DNA of 62,254 bases from Alphaproteobacteria bacterium (GCA_028285305.1 JANQPV010000057.1:1-62254); one strand, 5' to 3'; shown: positions 1 to 9,310, numbered from the stretch's first letter. Numbers and translations are program-made. Notes: a model not told the origin generated them from the letters alone.

Positions 1-1
1 A

Positions 2-38
2 GAGCCGTTTTGGTTTTGACGGAAACACAAAACGGCTC
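2..38. terminator. Perfect 11-bp stem-loop, possible terminator
   Basis: GAGCCGTTTTG at 2-12 is the exact reverse complement of CAAAACGGCTC at 28-38, with a 15-nt loop. On the plus strand the stem is followed by a loosely T-rich stretch (TTCCTTGTTTT, 43-53), so it could end a gene lying to the left of the window. The remaining bases up to the ABC transporter at about 285-306 hold no convincing gene. The T-tract is imperfect, so termination is an inference. Confidence 0.4.
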
Positions 39-305
39 CAGATTCCTTGTTTTGCGCGTTTCCTGACGGTGAACCGGATTCCACTTCACCTGGAAACGCC
101 CTAACGAGCCAAACTGCTCCGGGCACGAGGTCCGATCGGGGGCGGCGTTGTCGGCGCCCGTACGAAATTCGCCGGGTTGTCGTCCCATGCTTCCCCCGCC
201 GGACGCCTAGTGTGGCCCCCTGTTGCATTCAGGCGACAAGAGCGGTACGTCTGACGCACACCTGACTGAACAAAAGGCTTATCTATCCTTTCCGTTGAAA
301 ACCTT

Positions 306-1043
306 GTGAAGCGGTACAACGGTCGCTCTGTGGTCGACAACGTTTCGTTCACAGTCGCGCCGGGTGAAATCACAGTCCTTATTGGTGAATCGGGGTGCGG
401 AAAGACGACGACCCTTAAGATGATCAATCGCTTGATCCCGCTCGATGCCGGGACGGTGATGCTGTCGGGCCGCAACGTGATGGAGGGTGACGTTGTCGAG
501 TTGCGGCGTTCGGTAGGGTTTGTGTTTCAGAATTACGCCCTGTTTCCTCATATGACGGTCGCCGAAAACATTGCGGTGACCCCGCGCCTCTTGGGTTGGG
601 AGGCCGACCGGATCGCGAAACGAACGGCAGAGTTGCTAGAACTCGTCGGTCTGGCAATGTCCGAATATGGGGAGCGCGCACCTGCGGAATTGTCGGGCGG
701 GCAACGTCAACGTGTTGGCGTAGCACGCGCGCTTGCTGCCGAACCCTCGCTCATCTTGATGGACGAACCGTTCGGTGCCCTTGATCCCCTCACGCGGGAT
801 CGTCTTCAAACAGAATTCCTGGATATCCAAAAGCAGCTTGGTTTTGCGGTGCTTTTGGTCACCCATGACATGTCCGAGGCCCTGGCCATTGCCGATCAAA
901 TCATAGTCCTAGATCAGGGAAGGATTGTCCAAAAAGGCTCTCCGTCTCATTTACTTGCCCACCCGGATTCCGACCATGTGAAAAAGCTGATGTCGACGCC
1001 GTTGCGCCAGGCAAGCCGAATTGAAGCGCTCATGCAATCATGA
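306..1043 (+). CDS. ABC transporter ATP-binding protein, osmoprotectant/ergothioneine importer type
   Basis: This is the cytoplasmic ATPase of an ABC importer. It has Walker A GESGCGKTT (about residues 27-35), Q-loop FQNYALFPH, signature LSGGQRQRVGVARAL, Walker B LILMDEPFGALDP and the H-loop VTHDMSEA. The order and wording match the glycine betaine/choline/carnitine (OpuCA/ProV-like) class. The C-terminal CBS region of long ProV proteins is absent. The partner permease-binding protein fusion starts 30 bp downstream, so the two form an operon. The first usable codon is GTG 306, but the frame is open back to 270 and encodes the family-typical SVENL just before it, with no ATG, GTG or TTG. The true start is therefore uncertain; a rare initiator such as ATC 285 behind AAAAGG (272-277) is possible. 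The substrate cannot be read from the ATPase. Confidence 0.9.
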   Translation: MKRYNGRSVVDNVSFTVAPGEITVLIGESGCGKTTTLKMINRLIPLDAGTVMLSGRNVMEGDVVELRRSVGFVFQNYALFPHMTVAENIAVTPRLLGWEADRIAKRTAELLELVGLAMSEYGERAPAELSGGQRQRVGVARALAAEPSLILMDEPFGALDPLTRDRLQTEFLDIQKQLGFAVLLVTHDMSEALAIADQIIVLDQGRIVQKGSPSHLLAHPDSDHVKKLMSTPLRQASRIEALMQS

Positions 1044-1073
1044 TCAGCGTCGAGAAACTTTCCGAGACCGACC

Positions 1074-2690
1074 ATGGGCCCTGAACTAAGCGCCAATCTT
1101 GCCGCGCGCTGGGCGGAGCTGCCGGCCTATCTGTCCGGTCACGTCAGTCTCGTTGCCGTTGCCCTCGTTATCGGCATTGCCGTCAGCATACCAATCGGTA
1201 TTGTTTCCGCGCGCCATCCGCGTCTGAAGGGCCCACTGCTGTCCTTTATCAGTGTCATTCAAACCGTGCCCAGCATTGCTTTGCTGGCCTTGATGGTTCC
1301 CATATTGGGCGGCACGATTGGCTTCATGCCGGCGCTTATCGCGCTCACGCTCTATTCCATGCTGCCCATCGTGCGCAATACCATCACCGGACTTGACGGC
1401 ATCGACCCGGCACTGACGGAAGCGGCCAAGAGTGTGGGTATGACACCGCGTCAACAGTTGGTGCAAGTCGACTTGCCGATTGCTGCACCGGTCATTCTTG
1501 CCGGAATCCGTACGGCGGCCGTATGGGTTGTGGGCACGGCAACCCTGTCGACGCCAGTGGGAGCGGAGAGTTTAGGCAACTACATATTCGCAGGTCTTCA
1601 AACCCGCAACTGGACATCCGTCGTGTTCGGCTGCGTCTTCGCCGCCCTCATCGCGATCTTCCTCGATCAGATGATCCGAATTGCAGAGAACGCTTTCACT
1701 GACCGCCGTCCGCACACGGCCTACGGTGTGGGCGCTCTGCTCCTCGGCGTCTTTCTCGCAGGGATCTCCGTCAGCGTTTGGGAGCGATCCCCCCGGACGG
1801 CCGTTGCAGGGCTTGGTTCTCTATCGCCCACCATTGCAGTCGAGGAGCAGCAACCGCTAACCGGAAAACGGATCAGAGTGGGTGCGAAATCGTTCACGGA
1901 GCAATACATCCTGACCAACCTCATCGAGCGCCACTTGGAGGCACGGGGGGCCGACGTCAAAACTCTGGAAAACTTGGGCTCAACCATCCTATTTGATGCT
2001 CTCGCATCAGAGGAAATCGATCTCTACGTGGACTATACTGGCACCATTTGGGCGACAATTATGAAACGCACGGACGTCGCCGACCGCCTCACAACCTATA
2101 TTGAGGTCTCCAAATATCTGATGGACACCCATGGCATAGCGGTCATAGGTCGCTTGGGCTTTGAGAACGCCTACGGATTCGCCATGCGAAGGGACCAGGC
2201 GCAGAGATTGCAGATCAGGACCATTCCCGATATCAATTCGGCCGAGCAACCATTGCGCATTGGCGCCGACCCTGAATTCTTTGTACGGAAAGAGTGGACG
2301 GACGTTAGAGCAGCCTACGGTTTGCCGAATGTGAAAACGAGGTCTATGGACTCAACGCTTATGTATGAGGCGGTTCGCACAGGGCAAGTCGACATCATCA
2401 CCGCCTATACGTCCGATGGCCGCATCGCCGCCTACGACTTACAGATTCTGGAGGATCCCGAAAAGGTACTTCCGCCCTACGACGCCATTCTGTTGATGTC
2501 GCCCAAAGCCTATGCGGTTCCAGGCCTTGCTGATGCGCTTTTGCCTCTCGTCAACGCCATCACGCCCGATCTCATGCGCGAAGCCAATAAGATCGTCGAC
2601 CTCGATCGTCAAGGAACAGAGGAGGCGGGCGCCTTCCTTTGGCGCCATATCAACCGCGCCGCTCCGGTAGCTCCAGAAACGACAGAATAA
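1074..2690 (+). CDS. Fused ABC permease and substrate-binding protein, OpuC/EgtU type
   Basis: One polypeptide carries both the membrane channel and the solute receptor of the importer. Residues about 20-215 are a multi-span permease with the EAA-type loop (DPALTEAAKSVGMTPRQQ). A further hydrophobic segment lies near 220-240, followed by an OpuAC/ProX-like binding domain from about 265 to 530 (GKRIRVGAKSFTEQ, NLGSTILFDAL, EIDLYVDYTGT). Tethering the receptor to the permease is known in OpuA-type betaine systems and in the EgtU ergothioneine transporter. Choline, betaine, carnitine and ergothioneine are all possible cargo. It probably sits in the inner membrane with the binding domain in the periplasm. 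Its 3' end overlaps the convergent mobB gene by 41 bp. Fusion and family are clear; the substrate is not. Confidence 0.88.
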   Translation: MGPELSANLAARWAELPAYLSGHVSLVAVALVIGIAVSIPIGIVSARHPRLKGPLLSFISVIQTVPSIALLALMVPILGGTIGFMPALIALTLYSMLPIVRNTITGLDGIDPALTEAAKSVGMTPRQQLVQVDLPIAAPVILAGIRTAAVWVVGTATLSTPVGAESLGNYIFAGLQTRNWTSVVFGCVFAALIAIFLDQMIRIAENAFTDRRPHTAYGVGALLLGVFLAGISVSVWERSPRTAVAGLGSLSPTIAVEEQQPLTGKRIRVGAKSFTEQYILTNLIERHLEARGADVKTLENLGSTILFDALASEEIDLYVDYTGTIWATIMKRTDVADRLTTYIEVSKYLMDTHGIAVIGRLGFENAYGFAMRRDQAQRLQIRTIPDINSAEQPLRIGADPEFFVRKEWTDVRAAYGLPNVKTRSMDSTLMYEAVRTGQVDIITAYTSDGRIAAYDLQILEDPEKVLPPYDAILLMSPKAYAVPGLADALLPLVNAITPDLMREANKIVDLDRQGTEEAGAFLWRHINRAAPVAPETTE

Positions 2691-3159
2691 ACGATACGAT
2701 CTCTTCCGGCTCATTGAGAGGGAGAAGCGGGCGGTCTGTATTCACGTCGCTCGCATCGGTCGCAACGGCACAGATGTCTGGGTCGCCTGGCGCAATAAGG
2801 TCCGCCTCCTGACCTTGCCGGTAAACTTCGATTTTCGGATGGGCATGATTCTTAAAACCCTCTACCAGAATGATGTCAACGGGCGACAAGCGCTTTAGAT
2901 GCTCATCAAGGCCTGGCTCTTCTTCATCGCGCAATTCGTGCATCAGGGCCCAGCGCGCCCCGGATGTAACCAGCACTTCGCTCGCACCGGCGGTGCGATG
3001 CTTGTGGCTGTCTTTACCTTCCCGGTCGATATCGAACGCATGATGGGCGTGCTTCACGGTCGAAACCGTGAACCCGCGCGCCACCAGCAAAGTGACGAGT
3101 TTTACCACCAATGTCGTCTTGCCCGCATTCTTCCAGCCAATCACGCCCATCAACTTCAT
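2650..3159 (-). CDS. mobB: Molybdopterin-guanine dinucleotide biosynthesis adaptor protein MobB
   Basis: MobB is a small P-loop GTPase-like protein that assists MobA in attaching GMP to molybdopterin for DMSO-reductase-family enzymes. The N-terminus MKLMGVIGWKNAGKTTL contains the P-loop (G-x4-GKT). The conserved TVKHAHHAFDIDREGKDSHKHRTAGA block, SGARWALMHEL and VDIILVEGFK follow in family order. The length of 169 residues is normal. It lies 33 bp downstream of argS on the same strand and may be co-transcribed with lysS-argS. Its end overlaps the convergent permease-binding protein gene by 41 bp. No mobA is visible in this window. Confidence 0.93.
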   Translation of the reverse strand: MKLMGVIGWKNAGKTTLVVKLVTLLVARGFTVSTVKHAHHAFDIDREGKDSHKHRTAGASEVLVTSGARWALMHELRDEEEPGLDEHLKRLSPVDIILVEGFKNHAHPKIEVYRQGQEADLIAPGDPDICAVATDASDVNTDRPLLPLNEPEEIVSFILSFLELPERRG

Positions 3160-3192
3160 TGTCTTTGCTCCTGCACGTCCGTCCGCTGCCGA

Positions 3193-4956
3193 TTACATAC
3201 GAGCCGGGATCTCAATGCCAAGCAGATCCAGCACAAGGGTGATATGCGCCAGGCACAGCGCAGCTAAAGCAAGACGCGCCTCGCCGTTTGGGTGAAGGGC
3301 GTCACCATCGAGGACAGGATGCTTTTGATAGATGGTGTTGAACTTCTGCGCCATTTCAAAGACATACTTACACAGAACATGAGGGGCATACTGGCGGCTC
3401 GCTTCGTCAACAGCAAGATTGAGAGTCGTAGCATGCACCATCAAGGCTCGCTCCTCATCTGTGAGTGGGTTCAAGTCGTTCGGGTTAGGTCGAAAGGCGT
3501 TCGCCTTCTCAAGTAGCGACTTAATGCGAACCGCCGTATACTGAAGATAGGGGCCGGTTTTACCTTCGAAGCTCACAAATTTTTTCAGATCAAATATGTA
3601 GTTTTGACTTCGGTCGTGCTGCAGATCAGCAAATTTCAGGGCACCCACACCCACCATTTCTGCAATCTCTTCCCGATGGGCCGGATCGTCTGATGCGTCG
3701 AAGCGCTCCGACAAGCGTTCGTGTGCCTCCTGGTTCAAAAGATCGATCATGTCGCGCAGTTTCATCACACCGCCGGCACGGGTCTTAAAGGGTTTGCCGT
3801 CCGTTCCGTTGACTGTTCCAAAGCCCACATGAACCAGCTCTTTCTCAGCCGCGATCCCCCAACGACGAGCTGCGTCAAACACTTGCTTAAAGTGCAAGCC
3901 CTGGCGCTGATCAACCACATAAAGCACCCGGTCCGCGTTCATCTCGGTCAGCCGCTCTCGCAAGGTCGCAAGGTCCGTTGTTCCGTAAAGAAAACTGCCA
4001 TCGCTTTTTTGGATGACAAGCGGAGATGTGAGCTCTTTGTTCTTGGTCTCATCGAAGCGCACGATCACTGCACCGTCTGAGACTTCAGCGACCCCCGCAT
4101 CCTTCATTCCGGTCACAAGACCGGCCAATTCCTCCTGATACCGACTTTCTCCATACCACAGATCGAATGTCACGCCCAAGCTGCCAAAATCTCTCTTCAT
4201 TTCCGCAATGGAAAGATCCACAAAATGCTGCCACAAAGCCCTGTAGCCGGGCCTCCCGGACTGCAGTTCCGCGGTCGCCTGAATGGCGGCCGCATCAACG
4301 GTCTCATCCTCACCGCAGGCTGCCGCGATGCGCGGGTACACCTCTTCTAAATCGCTGATGGTGACCGGCGCTTTACTTGGATAATCGTGTGTCTGATTTG
4401 CGTCGAAGTAAGGCAGGTCAGGGGATCGCTGCTCCAATCCATAGATGAGCATTCCCATTTGCTTGCCCCAATCGCCCATATGGATGTCGCCGACGACCTC
4501 ATGCCCCTGAAATCGCAAGAGTCGCTTCAAACATTCGCCGATAACCGCCGAACGCAAGTGGCCCACATGCATGGGTTTGGCGATATTGGGTCCTCCGAAA
4601 TCAAGCACAATTGTCTCTGGCTTCGCTGCCTTCTCTAAACCGAGCCGTTCGTCTTTCAGACACTCCGCCAAGTGCCCGGTCAAGAACGCATCGCTCAGGC
4701 GAAAGTTTAGGAACCCAGGCCCGCCAATGCTGACTTCGGCGATATCTTGAGCACCGTTCAGATGAGCCGCCACTTCTTCGGCAATGTCACGCGGTTTGCG
4801 CTGTGCCGATTTGGCAAGACGAAGCGCATCGTTACACTGATAATCTGACGGTTGCTGGGCATCGGACACCGATACGGCACCGCTCGCGCCTTCATAGCCC
4901 AACGCCGCAAACGCCTCGCTGCACATCTCCGACAGAATTTCTCTAACGGACGCCAT
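3193..4956 (-). CDS. argS: Arginyl-tRNA synthetase
   Basis: This class I aminoacyl-tRNA synthetase charges tRNA-Arg in the cytoplasm. The N-terminal Add-1 domain (residues 1-100) is followed by FGGPNIAKPMHVGHLRS (about 120-135), where HVGH is the usual ArgRS variant of the HIGH signature. The KMSKS-equivalent region reads GKPFKTRAGG. The C-terminal DALR anticodon-binding domain begins near SRSQNYIFDLKKFVSFEG and ends LLGIEIPARM. The length of 587 residues is typical. It sits 92 bp downstream of lysS and 33 bp upstream of mobB, all on the minus strand. Nothing in the sequence suggests loss of function. Confidence 0.97.
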   Translation of the reverse strand: MASVREILSEMCSEAFAALGYEGASGAVSVSDAQQPSDYQCNDALRLAKSAQRKPRDIAEEVAAHLNGAQDIAEVSIGGPGFLNFRLSDAFLTGHLAECLKDERLGLEKAAKPETIVLDFGGPNIAKPMHVGHLRSAVIGECLKRLLRFQGHEVVGDIHMGDWGKQMGMLIYGLEQRSPDLPYFDANQTHDYPSKAPVTISDLEEVYPRIAAACGEDETVDAAAIQATAELQSGRPGYRALWQHFVDLSIAEMKRDFGSLGVTFDLWYGESRYQEELAGLVTGMKDAGVAEVSDGAVIVRFDETKNKELTSPLVIQKSDGSFLYGTTDLATLRERLTEMNADRVLYVVDQRQGLHFKQVFDAARRWGIAAEKELVHVGFGTVNGTDGKPFKTRAGGVMKLRDMIDLLNQEAHERLSERFDASDDPAHREEIAEMVGVGALKFADLQHDRSQNYIFDLKKFVSFEGKTGPYLQYTAVRIKSLLEKANAFRPNPNDLNPLTDEERALMVHATTLNLAVDEASRQYAPHVLCKYVFEMAQKFNTIYQKHPVLDGDALHPNGEARLALAALCLAHITLVLDLLGIEIPARM

Positions 4957-5048
4957 AAGTCCCTTTCGTCTTACTCTCGCGCCTCAGATATCACTTTTTG
5001 CGGCTGCGAGGAAAGGGGCAGCAGCGGGACGAGCTATCCTCGTGGGAC

Positions 5049-6614
5049 CTAGCTTTTCGGCCGCACCGGCCGCATCGTCGGAAAGGCGATAACTTCCCGG
5101 ATCGATTGCACTTCGGTCACCAGCATGGCCAGACGATCGATTCCCACACCGAGCCCGCCGGAAGGAGGAAGACCGAGCTTAAGAGCTTCAATGTAGTTGT
5201 AATCGACCTCTTTTAGTCCTTCTACAGAGTTTTTCGTCTGTTCGACTTGGTCGGCGAAGATTTGTTCCTGCAGGTGAGGGTCGTTTTGTTCCGAAAACGC
5301 GTTGGCGATCTCCATGCCGTTGCAAATCGTTTCGAAGCGGTCTGCAACTCGGGGATCGCTTTCCGACTGTTTTGCAAGAGGGGATATCTCGGCGGGAAAG
5401 TCCATGACATGCGTCGGCTGAACAATCCCTTTCTCGATCTCTTCCTCGTAGACGTAGGCGACGAGATCCCCCCAGCTCATGTTGGCAAGATCTGCACTCT
5501 CATATCGGTTCTGCGCGAGGTTACGGAGTTCGCTCGCATCCATATCCAAGACGTTGCGCCCCAAAAGGTCGCTTACTGATCCGGTCATGCTGAGTTTGCG
5601 AAAGGGCCGGGTAAAGGTGATATCCTCTCCATTGCCTTTGACAACCAAGTCCTCTGCACCAAGAGCAGAGCACACGATGCCTTCAACCAACTCCATCATG
5701 TCGCTGACGTCTGCATAGGCCTGATAGGCCTCAAGCATCGTAAACTCGGGGTTGTGCCGCGTTGAGATCCCTTCGTTGCGGAAACTGCGGTTCATCTCAA
5801 ATATTTTGTCGCTTAGGCCGCCCACTAACAGTCTCTTGAGATAAAGTTCCGGGGCGATGCGAAGGTAGAGGTCAAGGTCGAGCGTATTGTGATGCGTGAT
5901 AAACGGCCGCGCCACCGCGCCGCCATAGATAGGCTGGAGAATCGGGGTCTCCACCTCCATGAAACCCTGGTCCGCCATAAACGAACGAATCTTGGACACC
6001 ATGGCAAAACGGGTCCGCAAGATGTTGCGGCTGTCAGCATTTGCGATCAGGTCCGCTTCCCGTTTCCTGTACCGGTTCTCGATGTCGGTCAACCCGTGGT
6101 ATTTCTCCGGCGGTGCGATGACGGCTTTTGATAACAGGCTTAGGCTATTACCATTTACCGTCAGCTCGCCCCGCTTTGTGCGTCTCACGATGCCGGTCAC
6201 GCCGATACAGTCGCCGATATCCAGGTTGCTTAAGAGAAAAGTGACATGTTCTTCCACTTTCTTGATGTTGTGGAAAACTTGCACCTTGTCCGTTCCATCA
6301 TTGATGTCGATGAACATGCCACTGTTCCGGATCGATGAGATCCGTCCGACGACCGACACGGTGCGCTCCGTAACCTCGTCTGAGGGCAAGTCCTTCATCT
6401 CGTCTTGGAGCAATTTGAGCGAAGTGTCTCGTTGACACGAATTGGGATAAGGCGGGATGCCGGCATCGCGCAGCGCCGCCAATTTGGCTTGCCGACTGTC
6501 CTCCGGCGTATTCTCTTCGTCTTCGCGCGTGGGGCTCACATTCCTGTCCACTTGTTCCGGTGATGGCCGAAAGGCATAACGCAACTTTTCGCATCGTTCA
6601 ATGAAGCTTGCCAT
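5049..6614 (-). CDS. lysS: Lysyl-tRNA synthetase, class II
   Basis: This is a class II lysyl-tRNA synthetase. The N-terminal OB-fold anticodon domain lies around residues 80-180 (VVGRISSIRNSGMFIDINDG). The class II core includes motif 2, IFEMNRSFRNEGISTRHNPEF, and motif 3, PPSGGLGVGIDRLAML. The 521-residue length is slightly above bacterial LysS because of a 30-40-residue N-terminal extension rich in charged residues; a start further inside the frame is possible. Upstream, 6615-7201 holds no convincing gene. It is the first gene of a probable lysS-argS-mobB unit. Confidence 0.96.
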   Translation of the reverse strand: MASFIERCEKLRYAFRPSPEQVDRNVSPTREDEENTPEDSRQAKLAALRDAGIPPYPNSCQRDTSLKLLQDEMKDLPSDEVTERTVSVVGRISSIRNSGMFIDINDGTDKVQVFHNIKKVEEHVTFLLSNLDIGDCIGVTGIVRRTKRGELTVNGNSLSLLSKAVIAPPEKYHGLTDIENRYRKREADLIANADSRNILRTRFAMVSKIRSFMADQGFMEVETPILQPIYGGAVARPFITHHNTLDLDLYLRIAPELYLKRLLVGGLSDKIFEMNRSFRNEGISTRHNPEFTMLEAYQAYADVSDMMELVEGIVCSALGAEDLVVKGNGEDITFTRPFRKLSMTGSVSDLLGRNVLDMDASELRNLAQNRYESADLANMSWGDLVAYVYEEEIEKGIVQPTHVMDFPAEISPLAKQSESDPRVADRFETICNGMEIANAFSEQNDPHLQEQIFADQVEQTKNSVEGLKEVDYNYIEALKLGLPPSGGLGVGIDRLAMLVTEVQSIREVIAFPTMRPVRPKS

Positions 6615-7201
6615 CCCTTGAACGCGGCCAATTTCCCATGGGTCACCGGCAAACCCGAATGAATAATTTCCTGATTTAATTGACGAGAAGAGCGATAAGA
6701 AAGACAGGTGAGTCCAAGCACGCTCTGCCTAGCCACTATTGACGGGGTCATGATTGGCCGAAACGGCGCGTGGCGCTCTTGTTCCAACGCGAAGCAATCT
6801 GCCCGCTACTCATTACAGCTGGATCCAAGCGAGCTGGAAATTGGCTAGAACCATCTGGACTAAAGTGCGGGATGACTCTCGCCTTGTTGTGCTCAACTCA
6901 GTCGATTGGACCCCGATCCATGTTCATGCTTTCACATCGCTGAATGAACGTCCACCGCGCCTTAATGCGCGTTGGTCCATCTTCTCGGGTTACGGATGGC
7001 AGCATCGGTGATAAGTGGGAGAAGCTTGCAGAATCGCACCTCCAATGGCTTCCCCTGTTGCAAGAAGTCCCAATGGGAAAAATATCAATTCGATTCCTAT
7101 TGCAAATTTGAATAGCAATTTCAAATCTGTACAGGGAGTATAACCTGCCCTAGATTGGACGTCAGGATCAGACCAAAAGTTCTTCGGTTCGCCCTCTCTG
7201 C
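6615..7201. other. Intergenic stretch, no gene recognised
   Basis: This separates the minus-strand lysS from the end of the minus-strand Baeyer-Villiger monooxygenase. Short open frames exist on both strands, but none has a ribosome-binding site plus recognisable protein sequence. It probably carries the lysS promoter near its left end. At 7106-7126 there is an ATTTGAA / TTCAAAT inverted repeat with a 7-nt spacer in an AT-rich patch. No T-tract follows, so its role is unclear. Confidence 0.5.
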
Positions 7202-8842
7202 TTACTCCGAAAAAGCAATCCCTTCATAGCCGTTTGATGCACACTCATCACATTTTTGGCGATAGAGCGGTGCACCGCCAGCATACGCATAGAATGTGTG
7301 CGGTTTGTCCTTCAAATTCGGGTTATGTCCCGTAAACCAGGAGGCGGTTTTCGACATCAGTGTGAGATCAGCAACCTCATAAACATGCTCCGTCCACTCT
7401 CTTTCGGCTTCCGGTTTCGTTTCGGATCGACGAAAACGATGTTCCTTCATAAAGCTGAGCAGGTCGGTAACCCAATCCACATTTTGTTCGATGCATCTTG
7501 GGATGTTACAGAACGTGGCTGCATTGTGTGGCCCGACAAGCATAAACATGTTGGGAAACCCTGCCACTTGTAGACCAAGATAAGTTTGCGGGCCATTCTG
7601 CCATTTCCTTGCGAGAGTCTGGCCACCGATTCCCCGAATGTCGATCTTATTAAACGCACCAGTTATCGCATCAAATCCGGTGGCAAGCACCAAAATGTCC
7701 AATGGGTATTCTATGCCGCCAACCCGCAAACCAGCCTCAGTCAGACGTTCTATGGGGTTTGCTTTGACGTCGACCAACTCAACATTGTCTTGATTGAAGA
7801 CTTCGTAGTAGCCGGTTTCCAAGGGCACCCGGCGCGATCCGAACCCATGGGAAGTCGGGATCAACATTTCAGCGACCTCGGGGTCATGGACTCTTTCGCG
7901 AATCTTTTTGACCATGAAGTTCGTGATAAGCCGGTTTGCCTCCGGATCAACAAGAACGTCGTTGTAGTTCCCCAGCCAAATGCCGAAGCCAGGTTCGTTA
8001 TAGAGTTTTTCCCAAAACGCTTCACGCTCCCGTTGAGAAACATCCAATGCCGAGCAATCGATCCGATCATGAAGAAACGAACCATAGGAGTCTCGGCACT
8101 TTTTGAATATGTCATCATAATGAGTTTTGACATAGTGCTGATCTTCCGGCGTCATGGGCCGATTGCCGAGCGGTGCCGCAAAGTTTGCGGTTCTTTGGAA
8201 TACAACAAGATGTGCGGCGGTTTTTGCAACTTCTTGAATGACTTGAATACCCGTAGCGCCGGTTCCAAGGACACCTACTTTCTTCCCACTGAAGGATACG
8301 GCTTCGTGAGGCCATCGTGCGCTGTGGTGCACCTCACCGCGAAACACTTCAATACCTTCGAGTTCCGGCTCAGCGGGCACAGACAAAGGACCGACAGCCG
8401 TTATGAGGAACTGCGCAGATGCGCTTTTTCCATTGTCCAATTGTACGCGCCACTGACATGCTTCTTCGACCCAATTGACTATGGTCACGCGGCTGTTGAA
8501 CTGAATGTCTCGCCTTAGGTCAAATTTGTCGGCGACGTATTGCAAATAGCGAAGAGTTTCTTCCTGTGCGGAGAAATGTTCCGACCACTCCCATTCCTCG
8601 AGGACCTGTTTGGAGAAAGAATATCCATAACTATAGCTTTCGGAATCGAACCGCGCACCTGGATACCGATTCCAGTACCAAGTGCCTCCAACATCACCGC
8701 CTGCCTCAAACACGATTGCCTTTAGTCCAATCTCCCGCGCCTTGTGAAGCTGATACATGCCGGAAATGCCGGCTCCAATAATGACGACATCATAGGTTGG
8801 GATCTGAGATTCGCTTTTTCCTGGTTCCGACGTGTTTGTCAT
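7202..8842 (-). CDS. Flavin-containing Baeyer-Villiger monooxygenase
   Basis: This is a class B flavoprotein monooxygenase that uses FAD and NADPH to insert oxygen next to a ketone, giving an ester or lactone. The FAD Rossmann motif is GAGISG (residues 23-28). The type I BVMO fingerprint FxGxxxHxxxWP is present as FRGEVHHSARWPH (167-179). The second, NADPH-binding Rossmann motif is VGVLGTGATG (189-198). The 546-residue length fits cyclohexanone/phenylacetone/cyclododecanone-type enzymes. It is the last gene of a minus-strand block that also encodes a SnoaL-like protein, an SDR and an alpha/beta hydrolase. This suggests alcohol to ketone (SDR), ketone to ester (this enzyme), then hydrolysis. 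The substrate is unknown. Confidence 0.92.
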   Translation of the reverse strand: MTNTSEPGKSESQIPTYDVVIIGAGISGMYQLHKAREIGLKAIVFEAGGDVGGTWYWNRYPGARFDSESYSYGYSFSKQVLEEWEWSEHFSAQEETLRYLQYVADKFDLRRDIQFNSRVTIVNWVEEACQWRVQLDNGKSASAQFLITAVGPLSVPAEPELEGIEVFRGEVHHSARWPHEAVSFSGKKVGVLGTGATGIQVIQEVAKTAAHLVVFQRTANFAAPLGNRPMTPEDQHYVKTHYDDIFKKCRDSYGSFLHDRIDCSALDVSQREREAFWEKLYNEPGFGIWLGNYNDVLVDPEANRLITNFMVKKIRERVHDPEVAEMLIPTSHGFGSRRVPLETGYYEVFNQDNVELVDVKANPIERLTEAGLRVGGIEYPLDILVLATGFDAITGAFNKIDIRGIGGQTLARKWQNGPQTYLGLQVAGFPNMFMLVGPHNAATFCNIPRCIEQNVDWVTDLLSFMKEHRFRRSETKPEAEREWTEHVYEVADLTLMSKTASWFTGHNPNLKDKPHTFYAYAGGAPLYRQKCDECASNGYEGIAFSE

Positions 8843-8851
8843 AGGGCAGTA

Positions 8852-9310
8852 TCATTTCCAATCTGAGGGTGAACCAAGATACAAAAAAGTGCATATGCGG
8901 TGCGCGAACTTCCATTGACCGGCGTCACGGCAATAGGTGTCGTTGTAATATCCTGAACCGAACAGCACTCGGCCCGTCGACTTGAGGTGAACTTCTAACG
9001 TACACGTACCCTCGGCTCCGTGGTCATTCAATCTGATGATGTGATTGTGAACGCAGGGAATCGCGTCCCCTGGCTTGATCGATTTGTAAAACTGTTCAAT
9101 TTCCTTTCGACCTCGCAATTCCGTGGGCAAGCTACTGACACCTTCAGTGTGTTTGGTTTCAAATATAGCATCGTCTGTAAAAAGGGATGCGACCAAAGCA
9201 CCATCGCCGACCGCAATGCCGTGCGCATATCGCGCCGTCAGTTCTCTAATCAACTCACGATCAAGAACTTCTCCCATCATCTGGTCCATTTTCGTTTGGC
9301 CTTTTGTCAT
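8852..9310 (-). CDS. SnoaL-like (NTF2-fold) protein
   Basis: This 152-residue protein has the cone-shaped NTF2 fold typical of SnoaL_4-type proteins. The N-terminal helix DRELIRELTARYAHGIAVGD, the LFTDDAIFE strand and the C-terminal GQWKFAHR hallmark are all present. Members include polyketide cyclases, scytalone-dehydratase-like enzymes, ring-hydroxylating dioxygenase beta subunits and steroid isomerase-like proteins, so an isomerase or dehydratase role is plausible. It lies 9 bp upstream of the BVMO gene on the same strand and is very likely co-transcribed. ATG 9310 is used; a second ATG 18 bp inside would also serve. The fold is well supported, the reaction is not. Confidence 0.8.
   Translation of the reverse strand: MTKGQTKMDQMMGEVLDRELIRELTARYAHGIAVGDGALVASLFTDDAIFETKHTEGVSSLPTELRGRKEIEQFYKSIKPGDAIPCVHNHIIRLNDHGAEGTCTLEVHLKSTGRVLFGSGYYNDTYCRDAGQWKFAHRICTFLYLGSPSDWK

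Noticed and set aside
1086-1466. Long minus-strand open frame inside the permease gene
   Set aside because: It mirrors a coding region with strong third-position bias and has no family-like sequence; the plus-strand permease is clear.
7106-7126. ATTTGAA / TTCAAAT inverted repeat
   Set aside because: Short and in AT-rich sequence with no promoter or terminator context; not called as an operator.
7586-8518. 310-codon plus-strand frame opposite the BVMO gene
   Set aside because: Antisense shadow; the minus strand encodes complete BVMO motifs in order.
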